Made by a program: the position numbers and the translations under genes | In this document: in pieces, positions 1-9,259 of the stretch | How the letters are laid out: every line of letters begins with the position of its first letter | Numbering within the stretch: position 1 is the first letter of the stretch | Notes under the pieces: generated by a model | What the model saw: the letters and a program-made list of their open reading frames with translations, nothing else | What the model was told of the DNA's origin: nothing | Database searches by the model: none | Assembly: GCA_946549475.1 (NCBI GenBank) | Contig: CAMNQO010000002.1 | Span: 1-40,232 of the forward strand | DNA from: an uncultured Bacteroidales bacterium | Lineage (GTDB): Bacteria; Bacteroidota; Bacteroidia; Bacteroidales; UBA932 | Reading direction: 5' to 3' | Length of the DNA: 40,232 nt

Positions 1-2
1 CC

Positions 3-2537
3 GCCATCTACGGCAGCCGCGCCAATGCGGGCGTCATCATCATCCCCACCAAGTCCGGCAAGGCCGGCAAGACCAAGGTGGATGTGGACGCCCATTACGG
101 CCTGGCCCAGGTCGCACACGACATCCCGATGGCCAATACGCAGCAGTACATCGATGTGATGCAGGCTGCCGTGGACAACTGGAATGTGTATGTGGCCGAG
201 AACGGTTCCGGTACGCCCAAGGACTTCTATATCCCCCAGGATGCCGCCGATTTTGACTGGGTAGGTGCCATTTCCCGCAAATGGGCGCAGCGCGGCAGCG
301 TGACGGCCAGCGTCAGCGGCGGCAGCGACAAGACGACCTTCTACATCTCGGCGGGCTACGACGGCCAGCAGGGCTATCTCAACAAGACGGCCTTCAACAA
401 GTACACCGTCCGTACCCGCGTGGGACACAGGATGGCCGACTGGATTGCGCTCAATGTCAACCTCGCCGGCTCCTATGCCCGCTACGACATGACCGAAGAG
501 ACCGACGGCTCCCTCAAGGTCCTGCGGGCCGCCCGTGAGGAACAGCCCTGGTACACGCCGTACTGCACCCGCACCGAACAACTGGGACGCGAGACGCGTG
601 CCAACGCCCTCTCGGGGGACTACCGGACGATGAGCGTGGACGGTCTGGTGCGTCATAACCCCGTGATGTGTATCAACGAGGAGGACTACTACAACGACAA
701 GTACCAGTTGTCCGGCACTTTCTCCCTCGACATCACGCCCGTCAAGGGGCTCAAGTACACGCCCTCCATCAGCGCTTACACCATCTACGACCATAGCATC
801 AAGAAACTCACGGAACGCAATACCGAGCGCGGCTACAAAGATGGCTGGCACGCCCTCTCCGAGCAGAAGAACAATTCCCTGCGCTGGGTCTTCGACAATG
901 TCGTCAGTTGGAATCAGGAGGTGGGCAAACTCACCTATAATATCATGGCGGGCCACTCTTTCGAGAAGTATGAGTACAATACTTTCGGCGCGGCTTCCGA
1001 CAACTATGCCAATGCGGCCTATCCTTCGTCCAGTTTCAACCTGATTACTTCCGGCAACACCATCTATCCCGGCAGCATCGGTTACAACGCCTACGCCCTC
1101 GAATCCTATTTCTCCCGGGCGGCCTTCAACTGGGACAACCGCTACATCCTCAACCTGTCCTTCCGCGCGGACGGATCGTCCCGATTCCCGAAGAACAACC
1201 GTTTCGGTTTCTTCCCGGCCGGCTCGCTTGCCTGGATTGTGACCAACGAGCCCTTCTTCCCCAAGAACAAGGTCATCGACGAGTTCAAACTCCGCCTGTC
1301 CGCCGGTCAGACCGGTTCGATGGCGGGCATCGGCAACTGGGCGGCGATGAACCTGGTCAGCGCCGGCAGTTCCTACAACGGCGTTTCCGGCCTGGCGTTC
1401 AGCACTCCCGCGCAGGACCTCAAATGGGAGAAATCCACCAAATACAACCTCGGTTTCGATTCCACCTGGCTCGAAGACCGGCTGTATGTCAACTTTGACG
1501 CTTACTATTCCCGTACGGATGACCTGCTCTATTCCAAGCCTGTCATCGGCACTTCCGGCTATACCTCCCTGTCCTCCAACATCGGCGTGATGGAGAATGT
1601 CGGCATCGAACTGACCATCGGCGGTACGGTGGTCAAGGCCGGGGACTTCCTCTGGAATCTCTCGGGCAATCTCTCCTGGGCCCGCAACCGGCTCGTCAGG
1701 CTGCTGGACGACCAGGATATCATCTATGTCAACAGCAGCACCCTCTACGGCGGCAACAAGCACGCCATCATCACCGGCCAGCCCATCTCCACCTGGTATA
1801 TGCTGCAGGCGGTCGGTATCTATCAGAATGATGAAGAAGTGCCTTACGCCCTCTATGAGAAGGGAGTGCGTGCCGGCGACATCAAATACCGCGATGTCAA
1901 CAAGGACGGCGACATCGACTACAACAACGACCGCGTGATGGTCGGCAAGGCGACGCCGGATGTCTTCGGCGGCATCAACTCCTCGATGAGTTGGAACGGA
2001 CTCGAACTCAACATCTTCTGCCAGTACAGCATCGGCGGCAAGATTTTCGCCGCCTGGAAGGGCGCCGGCCAGGAGGGTACCGAGCACCTCGGTCTCTCCT
2101 CGGGTACCGTCACCGGTGACGACGGAAAGACCTATACCCAGTTCTTCAATGTGAGCCGGACTGCAGCCGAGGGCTATTGGCGCGGTCCCGGCACTTCCAA
2201 CACCCTTCCCCGTCCGACCCTCTCCGGCATGCACACGGGCTGGGATGTGGACTACAACATCCTGACCTCCTCCCGTTATCTGGAAGACGCTTCCTATTTC
2301 AAGATCAAGACCATCACCCTGGCCTACAATCTCCCTAAGAAATGGATGGAGCGCATCAAGATGGACGGCATCAAAGTCTTCTTTACCGTGGACAACGCAT
2401 TCTGCTTTACCAAGTATGACGGCTACGACCCCGAAGTGTCCATCGCCAGCGGTCCTGCAGACGGCAATTACGGCGTGGACTTCGGCTATCAGCCTTCGCT
2501 GCGCAGTTTCCTGATTGGTGCATCGTTCAAATTCTAA
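3..2537 (+). CDS. SusC/RagA-family TonB-dependent outer-membrane transporter, 5'-truncated by the window edge
   Basis: Frame is open from nt 3 (AIYGSRANAGVIIIPTKSGKAGKTKVDVDAHYG, the SusC plug signature). Barrel motifs include GVYQNDEE-like IYQNDEEVPYALYEKGVRAGDIKYRDVNKDGDID and LNLSFRADGSSRFPKNNRFGFFPAGSLAW. Stop at 2535-2537. The listed 78 start is an internal GTG. Confidence 0.95.
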   Translation, partial: AIYGSRANAGVIIIPTKSGKAGKTKVDVDAHYGLAQVAHDIPMANTQQYIDVMQAAVDNWNVYVAENGSGTPKDFYIPQDAADFDWVGAISRKWAQRGSVTASVSGGSDKTTFYISAGYDGQQGYLNKTAFNKYTVRTRVGHRMADWIALNVNLAGSYARYDMTEETDGSLKVLRAAREEQPWYTPYCTRTEQLGRETRANALSGDYRTMSVDGLVRHNPVMCINEEDYYNDKYQLSGTFSLDITPVKGLKYTPSISAYTIYDHSIKKLTERNTERGYKDGWHALSEQKNNSLRWVFDNVVSWNQEVGKLTYNIMAGHSFEKYEYNTFGAASDNYANAAYPSSSFNLITSGNTIYPGSIGYNAYALESYFSRAAFNWDNRYILNLSFRADGSSRFPKNNRFGFFPAGSLAWIVTNEPFFPKNKVIDEFKLRLSAGQTGSMAGIGNWAAMNLVSAGSSYNGVSGLAFSTPAQDLKWEKSTKYNLGFDSTWLEDRLYVNFDAYYSRTDDLLYSKPVIGTSGYTSLSSNIGVMENVGIELTIGGTVVKAGDFLWNLSGNLSWARNRLVRLLDDQDIIYVNSSTLYGGNKHAIITGQPISTWYMLQAVGIYQNDEEVPYALYEKGVRAGDIKYRDVNKDGDIDYNNDRVMVGKATPDVFGGINSSMSWNGLELNIFCQYSIGGKIFAAWKGAGQEGTEHLGLSSGTVTGDDGKTYTQFFNVSRTAAEGYWRGPGTSNTLPRPTLSGMHTGWDVDYNILTSSRYLEDASYFKIKTITLAYNLPKKWMERIKMDGIKVFFTVDNAFCFTKYDGYDPEVSIASGPADGNYGVDFGYQPSLRSFLIGASFKF

Positions 2538-2550
2538 ACAGGCAGGCCTT

Positions 2551-4008
2551 ATGAGAAAGTTCAACCATCTATTCTTTGCAGGCGCAGTCCTGCTGATGAC
2601 GGTCTCTTGCGGCAAGATGCTCGACGAGATCGCCCCGAAAGGCTCCATCTCCACCGACAAGGTGACCGATTCCGACATCACCCTGCTCTCCAACGGCGTG
2701 ATGCACCAGTTTGAAGCCGTCGTGAGCAACCTGTGGTTTGAAGGGGACTATATCGCCGAAAACTTCCGGGGCGGCCCCGGCTTCTCCTTTACGGACACCC
2801 ACGCCGAGACCCAGTCCGCCTCCTCGGACATCGCCCTTTCCCGCTGGAACTATTGTTACGGCAAACTCCAATATGCCAACCTGCTGCTCCAGACGGCGGG
2901 AGACAAGGAGTCCGCCCCGGCCAACGAGGCCAAGGCGACGGGCTATTTCTTCCGGGCCTGGATTTACTACAATCTGGTGACCCGCTATGGCGGCGTGCCC
3001 CTCATCGATACGCCGACCAATCTGGACGCTTCCGTGCAGCGTGCTTCGGAAGCGGAAATCTGGGCCTTCATCCTGGCCGACCTGGACCGGGCAGATGCCT
3101 GTCTGAATGCGGCGGAAGTGTCCTTCACCTCCTTTGCCTATGTCTCGCCCGAGTCGGTCAACATGCTGCGGGCCAAGGCCAGACTCTGGACGGGAGACTA
3201 CGCCGGCGCCATTGCGGCGGCGGATGCCGTCATCGCATCGCCGGCCGGCTTCCAACTCTCCCAGACCTCCGAGGACTGGGCCCGGATGTTCGTTAACGGC
3301 ACCGCTTCCCGCGAATTGATTTTCGCACCCGTCAACATCCGTTCGACGGACTATATCCGTCTTTTTGAGCGGGTCAACGATACGGACGGTTCCTTCAATT
3401 ATTCTCCGACGACCCGCCTCTTCGACAATCTTTTTGCGGACGGCGGTTACAAGACCGGGGACAAGCGCAAGGCGGCCACCTTCTCCGCCAGCGACAACAC
3501 GCGCGTCATCAAGTTCCCCAACGGGCAGAACGGACAGTTTATCAACAATCCCGCTCCCTCCGAGTCGCCGCTTCCGGTGTACCGGTTGGCCGACGCCTAT
3601 CTCGTCAAGGCGGAGGCCCAGTGGCTCAATGCCCGCCTGAACGACGCCAAGGAGACAATCCTGTTCCTGATGCGCTCCCGCTATGTCTCCGTCTCCCTCA
3701 CCACGGTGACGACGGATGACGATTTCGAGAAACTCCTGTTGGACGAGAACCAGCGCGAGTTTTACAGCGAAGGCCGCAGGTGGTTCGACATCAAGCGCCT
3801 GGCCATCCGCCGCCACGGTTATGTGAGTTACACCGACTACAGCAGCAAGGATTTCCCGGCCTGGATCCGGACGGTCTATCCCGGCAACGACAGTTATACC
3901 ATCGATGGCTGGAACGACCGTCACCAACTGATGTACTGGCCCGTTCCCCAGTCTGAGCGGGACAAGTCCGGCGGAGCCCTTGCGCAGAATCCCGGATATG
4001 AACAATAA
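2551..4008 (+). CDS. SusD/RagB-family nutrient-binding lipoprotein
   Basis: MRKFNHLFFAGAVLLMTVSC lipobox; RAWIYYNLVTRYGGVPLID; C-terminal ENQREFYSEGRRWFDIKRL and NPGYEQ. ATG at 2551 preferred over the 2515 ORF start, 13 nt after the SusC stop. Confidence 0.95.
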   Translation: MRKFNHLFFAGAVLLMTVSCGKMLDEIAPKGSISTDKVTDSDITLLSNGVMHQFEAVVSNLWFEGDYIAENFRGGPGFSFTDTHAETQSASSDIALSRWNYCYGKLQYANLLLQTAGDKESAPANEAKATGYFFRAWIYYNLVTRYGGVPLIDTPTNLDASVQRASEAEIWAFILADLDRADACLNAAEVSFTSFAYVSPESVNMLRAKARLWTGDYAGAIAAADAVIASPAGFQLSQTSEDWARMFVNGTASRELIFAPVNIRSTDYIRLFERVNDTDGSFNYSPTTRLFDNLFADGGYKTGDKRKAATFSASDNTRVIKFPNGQNGQFINNPAPSESPLPVYRLADAYLVKAEAQWLNARLNDAKETILFLMRSRYVSVSLTTVTTDDDFEKLLLDENQREFYSEGRRWFDIKRLAIRRHGYVSYTDYSSKDFPAWIRTVYPGNDSYTIDGWNDRHQLMYWPVPQSERDKSGGALAQNPGYEQ

Positions 4009-4023
4009 AAGAAAATGCGTCGT

Positions 4024-5721
4024 ATGAAAAAGATATTGCTTTTGTCGGGTGTCCTTCTCTGGATGACGGCCTGTCAGACCAAGGAAAAACTCAATGTCAA
4101 TTTTACCGTCTCTCCCACCAGTATCTACGCGGGCATGTCCGTCAATTTTCAGGCTGTGGCCACCGGCGGCACCGGCAGGTACATCTACCAGTGGACGGTC
4201 GGCGACGAGATTCAGGAAGGCAACGGCAGTCACCTGGATTATCAGTTCTACAACAATGGCGTCGTCCTGGTCACGCTCTATGCGATGGACTCCGACGGCG
4301 ATGTCGTCCGCCGGATCAAGGCCGTCGAGATCAAGCCGGCCAAAGACCCGGAGTATGGCACCCTGAAGATAGAATGGGTGGCCCGGATGAACGGCTACAA
4401 CTCCATTTCCACCGCTGCGGTGGCGGATGACGGCAGCGTCTATACCACCTGTCGTGACAACTATCTCTACAAGTGGTCCTCCACCGGAGCGAACCTGTGG
4501 GCCAGGCAGATTTTCAAGCCCAAGGCCAATCAGAGCAGCACCACCCTCGGTACGCCCTCCATCGATAGTGACGGGACAGTGTATATCGGTGCGGGCAGCG
4601 GCAATGAGGGTGCGGCCGGAAACGCCGGAGACGGCACCTTCAAGGCCTTCAATCCCAACGGTTCCGAGAAATGGAGTTTCAGCGGCTGGTGGCGTGCCTC
4701 CGGTACGCCCGCGCCGACCTGTACGGGTACGATTGCGGCCATCGATGACGAGAATGTCTATTTCGGCTGTACCGGCCAGAACGGCATCGTCACTTCCGTC
4801 AAGAAAACCACCGGCGCGCGCAACGGGTTTGCCGCCCCGGTCGGCGGTGTCCGTACCGGCCTGGCCCTGACCAAAAGCGGAATGGTCGTCGGCGGTGCCG
4901 GTCAGTATGGCATTTTCGGCATCGGGAAAACCACGCTCGACCAGGGGGGCAATGACTTGAAAGAGGTTGCCTGGATGCGTTTCAGAAACGACGGCGACGA
5001 GAATTTCCCTACGCAGATGAACGCCCATCTGGCCTGCCTGAATGTGGATGGCGTCGATTGCGTGGCGGGTGTGGCTTTCGACTTCATCTCCACCAAGGTC
5101 TATTGCCTCAATGCGGCGACCGGCGCACCGGTCTCCGTCTGCCGCATCGATGATACCGGCGACCAGGAGCAGGGCGGTGTCGTCGTGGATGCGGCCGGCA
5201 ATCTGGTCGCTTCGCTCAGTTGCGCGTTCGGCGACCCGAACGGCGGTATCGTCGTCGTCAATCCGGCCAACGGCGAAGTGGTCTCCCGTTTCAAGACCTA
5301 TGAAAAGGTGTCCGGCTCTCCCGCCGTGGATGATGCCGGCAACATCCATTTCGGTACGGAAGGCGAGGATGACAAAGCCGACGGAATGGGCGGTTCCTAC
5401 TATATCATCAAGCCCAAGTCCGGTACGACCGACTGCGACCTGCTCGTCAAGCGCGACCTGGCCGACCTGATTCGGGAGGACGGCCGTTTCTCCGATTTTG
5501 TCAATATGAGCCGGGCGAAAATCTGGTCTTCTCCCGTCATCGGCGACGACGGCCGGATTTATGTCTGTTTCACGGAAGGTTACAATCACGACTACAGCGG
5601 CGTCGTCTGTATGAGATTTGATGACGAGCCCGACAAGGGCATCGTGGGCTGCCACGCTCCGGCCGACTCCCAGTGGCCGATGCTGGGCGGCAACCGTCGT
5701 CACACCTATAAACAAAAGTAA
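4024..5721 (+). CDS. Lipoprotein with N-terminal PKD/Ig-like domain and PQQ-type beta-propeller
   Basis: MKKILLLSGVLLWMTAC lipobox; PKD-like SPTSIYAGMSVNFQAVATGGTGRYIYQWTVGD; propeller blades (AAVADDGSVYTTCRDNYLYKWSSTGANLW; SSPVIGDDGRIYVCF); C-terminal WPMLGGNRRHT. Confidence 0.85.
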   Translation: MKKILLLSGVLLWMTACQTKEKLNVNFTVSPTSIYAGMSVNFQAVATGGTGRYIYQWTVGDEIQEGNGSHLDYQFYNNGVVLVTLYAMDSDGDVVRRIKAVEIKPAKDPEYGTLKIEWVARMNGYNSISTAAVADDGSVYTTCRDNYLYKWSSTGANLWARQIFKPKANQSSTTLGTPSIDSDGTVYIGAGSGNEGAAGNAGDGTFKAFNPNGSEKWSFSGWWRASGTPAPTCTGTIAAIDDENVYFGCTGQNGIVTSVKKTTGARNGFAAPVGGVRTGLALTKSGMVVGGAGQYGIFGIGKTTLDQGGNDLKEVAWMRFRNDGDENFPTQMNAHLACLNVDGVDCVAGVAFDFISTKVYCLNAATGAPVSVCRIDDTGDQEQGGVVVDAAGNLVASLSCAFGDPNGGIVVVNPANGEVVSRFKTYEKVSGSPAVDDAGNIHFGTEGEDDKADGMGGSYYIIKPKSGTTDCDLLVKRDLADLIREDGRFSDFVNMSRAKIWSSPVIGDDGRIYVCFTEGYNHDYSGVVCMRFDDEPDKGIVGCHAPADSQWPMLGGNRRHTYKQK

Positions 5722-5725
5722 AGTT

Positions 5726-6796
5726 ATGGCAAACAAAATCTATCGCATATTGACAGGACTGTTGGCGGCGCTCCTTCTGCTGTCAGCCTGCACCAAGGCC
5801 AAAGAGCCCTTCAGCGGCACGTTCCCGGTCCGTCACTCTTCTTCATCCAGTTCCGTCGTCCCGGCGGATCCCATTCCCGACGATGATCCCGAGCCGGAGC
5901 CGGATCCGGGTACTTATCCTTCCCTTCTTTCCGTACTGGACAGGAAGATTGCGGAATACAACCGGGACGCGACCATTCCGACCAACCATATCTTTATCTG
6001 TGCGCACCGGGCCAATACGGCCTATGCCAAAGCCCACGATATTCCGGAAAATTCGGTCTGGGCCATCGAGACGGCCATCGAGAAAGGGGCTGATATGGTC
6101 GAACTGGATGTGCGGATGACCAGCGACGGCGTGCTGATGATCATGCACGACGATGTCGTCAGCACGACCACCAACGGGGGCGGAAGCATCGCTTCCAAGA
6201 CCTATGCGGAAGTCAAGGCTTTGCGCATGCACCCCCGGGACAAAAGCACTTATCCCCAGTACAACGGAGATTATGTCCGCGTGCCGACCCTCAAGGAAGC
6301 GCTGGATGCCTGCAAGGACAAGATTTATGTCAATCTGGACATGAAGGAGTCCAACGCTCCGGTCGCGGATGTACTCGATGCCATCGACAAGTCCGGCACC
6401 GTCGGTCAGGTGATGATTTTCGGGGCCGACCACAAGGCCTATGTCAACGGGGCATACAACAACCTCAACCACAGCAAACTGGCCGTGCATCCGTACATTT
6501 CCTCGCCGGATGATGTCCCCAAATACCTGATCAAAGGCTACAACGGCTGCGCCAAGTTGTTCCAGTACGGCTACAATATCTTTTACGACCGGACCATCGA
6601 GGGTTTCGGATACGCCTGTCACGCCAAAGGCGGCCTTTCCTATTCCAACAGCCTGAATTACGACTCGCAGATTTCTTCCTGGAGCAGCGGCGCCTGCACG
6701 GTGCTGGACCGTTTTATCGAGTCCGGTTCCGATTTTGTCCAGACCGATTACTGCGAGAAAGCGGATCAGTATCTTAAGACCAAAGGTTTACGTTAA
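5726..6796 (+). CDS. Glycerophosphodiester phosphodiesterase (GDPD)-family lipoprotein
   Basis: MANKIYRILTGLLAALLLLSAC lipobox; Asp/Pro-rich tether; GDPD core AHRAN...IPENSVWAIETAIEKGADMVELDVRMTSDGVLMIMHDD..TTNGGG. Confidence 0.9.
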   Translation: MANKIYRILTGLLAALLLLSACTKAKEPFSGTFPVRHSSSSSSVVPADPIPDDDPEPEPDPGTYPSLLSVLDRKIAEYNRDATIPTNHIFICAHRANTAYAKAHDIPENSVWAIETAIEKGADMVELDVRMTSDGVLMIMHDDVVSTTTNGGGSIASKTYAEVKALRMHPRDKSTYPQYNGDYVRVPTLKEALDACKDKIYVNLDMKESNAPVADVLDAIDKSGTVGQVMIFGADHKAYVNGAYNNLNHSKLAVHPYISSPDDVPKYLIKGYNGCAKLFQYGYNIFYDRTIEGFGYACHAKGGLSYSNSLNYDSQISSWSSGACTVLDRFIESGSDFVQTDYCEKADQYLKTKGLR

Positions 6797-6820
6797 AATC
6801 TTTCACTTATGTTTTGTGAA

Positions 6821-9061
6821 ATGAAGCAATATCTTATCCCGGGCCTGGCTTTGCTGCTGGCGCTGACCGCCTGCAGCAAAGAGGCTGACTATGAGGATGA
6901 CGGTGTCATCTACGGCAAGCGCAAGATGAATTACTGGCTGCGCTCTCCCAAGGGGACCAAATGGCAGCAGAGCGATGTCGTCGGCGTTTTCAGTGTGGAT
7001 GACGCCAACAGCAAATTCACCATTTCCAACCTTCCCGAGGGAAAAGAGCAGTTGGGCTGGTTTTCCGGTCCGCTGACCGCCGCCACCGAGGTGCGCGGAG
7101 CCTACTATCCCTACAGCGCCGCAGCCGGTCAGGACCCTGCCCGGATTGCCGTTTCCGTCTCTGCGAATGCCGTCAACGGGACCTCGCCGGCCCGCTTCGA
7201 CATGGCTGCCTTCCAGAAGGGAAAAGATGTCCCCCTGGTCTTCCAGAAGAAACTCTCCACGCTCAAAATCAGTTTCTCCAATGTGGATGATGCCTGGAGC
7301 AAGGACGAGCCGCTCTCATCCATCGTCGTCACGGGCCAGCGGGAGATGACGGGACGCTTTACCGCCGACCTGACCCGCGCGGATGCCGCGCTTGAGCCGG
7401 TGCAGGCTGCCAGGGGACTCACCATCGACATGCGAAACGCCAAACTGACTTCGGATCTGACGGCCCGGGCGGCGATGGCGGCTACCTGGAAAAAGGGCGA
7501 TGTCATCGAAGTCGCCGTCAAGCGCTCCCGCGTGGAGGGTGATGAAATCGATGATTTCAAAAAGGTCAGCCTGACGCTTGAGGCGGATGCCGTCGAGGGC
7601 GAAGAACTGGCCCTGACGGTCAACGCGCCGGACCTCGATCCCGTTTTGCCTTCGCTGAGCCTGGAATGGGCGAGTCCCGTGCTGGGCTTGGAAGACGGGG
7701 CTGCAACCTCTGAAATCAGGGGCAACTATCCCGCCGTGGACCAGAGCGGCAATGTCTATGTCCAACTGGCCCGGGGGACGGACAAACTGTACAAACTCAA
7801 TGCGGCCGACGGGTCCATCGCCTGGAGCCGCCCGCTGGGCTATACCCTCGACAACAATGCCTCTCCTTCCTGCGAGCCGGACGGCAGCGTCATCTATGCG
7901 GCGGGAGGCAGCAGCGGCAGCGGCCGCGTCGTGGCCGTAGGCGGCAGCAACGGCAGTGTCAAATGGACCTTCACTTCGGACAAGTTCTTCGGGAACGGCA
8001 ATACGCCGGCTCCGAATTTCAACCAGACGGCTCCGGCCATCGGCGACAACAACCTCTATGTCGGCAATGCCGGTACGACGGGCAGCGTCCTCGCCATCAA
8101 CAAGAATACCGGCAACCGGGTGGCCTATGTCAGTGATGCGGCGGACGGCACCGGCGGTCCAGTCGGCGGCGTGACATCCGGTCTGGCGATGACCTCCGGC
8201 GGTCAGGTGGCCTGGCTGTGCAATTATGGGATGTTTACGGCGGAGCGTTCCAAGTTGGACAATCCGTCCAAGACACACACGACCTACGGCGCCTATACGA
8301 CCTGGGCGGAGCGTTTCTCGCACGGCTGGACTTACAATTCTTCCCGCAGCGGCGTGGCGTGCAGCAAGATTGACGGTCAGGATGCCGTCTGGGCGGCCGT
8401 GATGGAACGGACCACAGGCGGGCAGTTCAACATGCATGTGATCGTCTCCAAGGTGACGGCCGGCCGGGAATTGTCCTATACCGCCAAAGCCTTCACGAAG
8501 GACTATGTGAGACGGGATGTTACCAATCAGGACCAGGGCGGTATCGTCATCGGCCCCCAGGGCGAGGCCATCGTGAGTCTCAAAGGGACGCCGGGCGGCA
8601 TTTTTGCCGTCAGTCCGGCCGGTCAGGAGGTGTATGCCTATACCCTGCCCGGCGAGGCCAAGGATGTCTGCGGCTCCTGCGCGGTGGACAACGCCGGCCG
8701 CATCCATGTGGTGGCGGACTATGCTTCGTCCAGCGATGCCAACTATTATATCCTCCGTCCCGATTATGCCACCGGTCAGTGCAAACTCATCGTTTCCGCC
8801 AATCTGACCCGGCTGATGAAGGATGCCGGAGTCAATATGGGCACGGACACCAATGTCCGTTGCTGGTCTTCCGTGGTCATCGGCGCGGACGGCCGTGTCT
8901 ATCTGGCCGTCACGCAGTTCAAGGAGAGCGACACCGGTGCCTGGTCTGACCATAAAGCCCGTGTCCTTTGCCTGAAATATACCGGTGTCACCGGCCCCAG
9001 CAGCGTCTCGCCCTGGCCGCAGAAAGGGGCCGACGCGAGTCATACGGGCCGTCAGAAATAA
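6821..9061 (+). CDS. Lipoprotein with N-terminal fimbrillin-like (Mfa-like) domain fused to a PQQ-type beta-propeller
   Basis: MKQYLIPGLALLLALTAC lipobox; WQQSDVVGVFSVDD...YYPYSAAAG...KLSTLKISFSN is fimbrillin-like; then propeller blades (NYPAVDQSGNVYVQLARGTDKLYKLNAADGSIAWSRPLG; NQDQGGIVIGPQGEAIVSL) and SPWPQKGADASHTG terminus. Confidence 0.82.
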   Translation: MKQYLIPGLALLLALTACSKEADYEDDGVIYGKRKMNYWLRSPKGTKWQQSDVVGVFSVDDANSKFTISNLPEGKEQLGWFSGPLTAATEVRGAYYPYSAAAGQDPARIAVSVSANAVNGTSPARFDMAAFQKGKDVPLVFQKKLSTLKISFSNVDDAWSKDEPLSSIVVTGQREMTGRFTADLTRADAALEPVQAARGLTIDMRNAKLTSDLTARAAMAATWKKGDVIEVAVKRSRVEGDEIDDFKKVSLTLEADAVEGEELALTVNAPDLDPVLPSLSLEWASPVLGLEDGAATSEIRGNYPAVDQSGNVYVQLARGTDKLYKLNAADGSIAWSRPLGYTLDNNASPSCEPDGSVIYAAGGSSGSGRVVAVGGSNGSVKWTFTSDKFFGNGNTPAPNFNQTAPAIGDNNLYVGNAGTTGSVLAINKNTGNRVAYVSDAADGTGGPVGGVTSGLAMTSGGQVAWLCNYGMFTAERSKLDNPSKTHTTYGAYTTWAERFSHGWTYNSSRSGVACSKIDGQDAVWAAVMERTTGGQFNMHVIVSKVTAGRELSYTAKAFTKDYVRRDVTNQDQGGIVIGPQGEAIVSLKGTPGGIFAVSPAGQEVYAYTLPGEAKDVCGSCAVDNAGRIHVVADYASSSDANYYILRPDYATGQCKLIVSANLTRLMKDAGVNMGTDTNVRCWSSVVIGADGRVYLAVTQFKESDTGAWSDHKARVLCLKYTGVTGPSSVSPWPQKGADASHTGRQK

Positions 9062-9089
9062 TGGAAAAAGTCCTTTTAATACGCAGAAT

Positions 9090-9245
9090 ATGAAGTTGAG
9101 AGAAACAGGAATATCCCATAGGGGGGGGTATCTTAGCCCCGAGATAGAAGTCTTGCTATGTTCAGAGAGCGCTCCGCTGCTGGACTCGCCGGGCGGCGGT
9201 TTCAGCGGAGACGAAGGCGGTCTTGAAGAAGAATATCTGGACTGA
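9090..9245 (+). CDS. 51-aa small protein of unknown function (MKLRETGISHRGGYLSPEIEVLLCSESAPLLDSPGGGFSGDEGGLEEEYLD)
   Basis: ATG at 9090, stop TGA 9243-9245, 28 nt after the previous CDS and 14 nt before the next. Resembles short YxSPxxEVL... peptides often encoded beside Bacteroidales surface-protein genes. Confidence 0.6.
   Translation: MKLRETGISHRGGYLSPEIEVLLCSESAPLLDSPGGGFSGDEGGLEEEYLD
9121..9128 (+). repeat. G8 homopolymer inside the 51-aa ORF
   Basis: CATA-GGGGGGGG-TATCTT read directly; encodes R-G-G. Confidence 0.95.
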
Positions 9246-9259
9246 GAGAGGACCGTCGT

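Noticed and set aside
2569-5736. 1055-aa minus-strand ORF
   Set aside because: In exact codon register with the SusD and PKD-PQQ genes, which have clear family motifs; low-complexity His/Gly/Ala/Val/Asp-rich translation typical of a shadow ORF.
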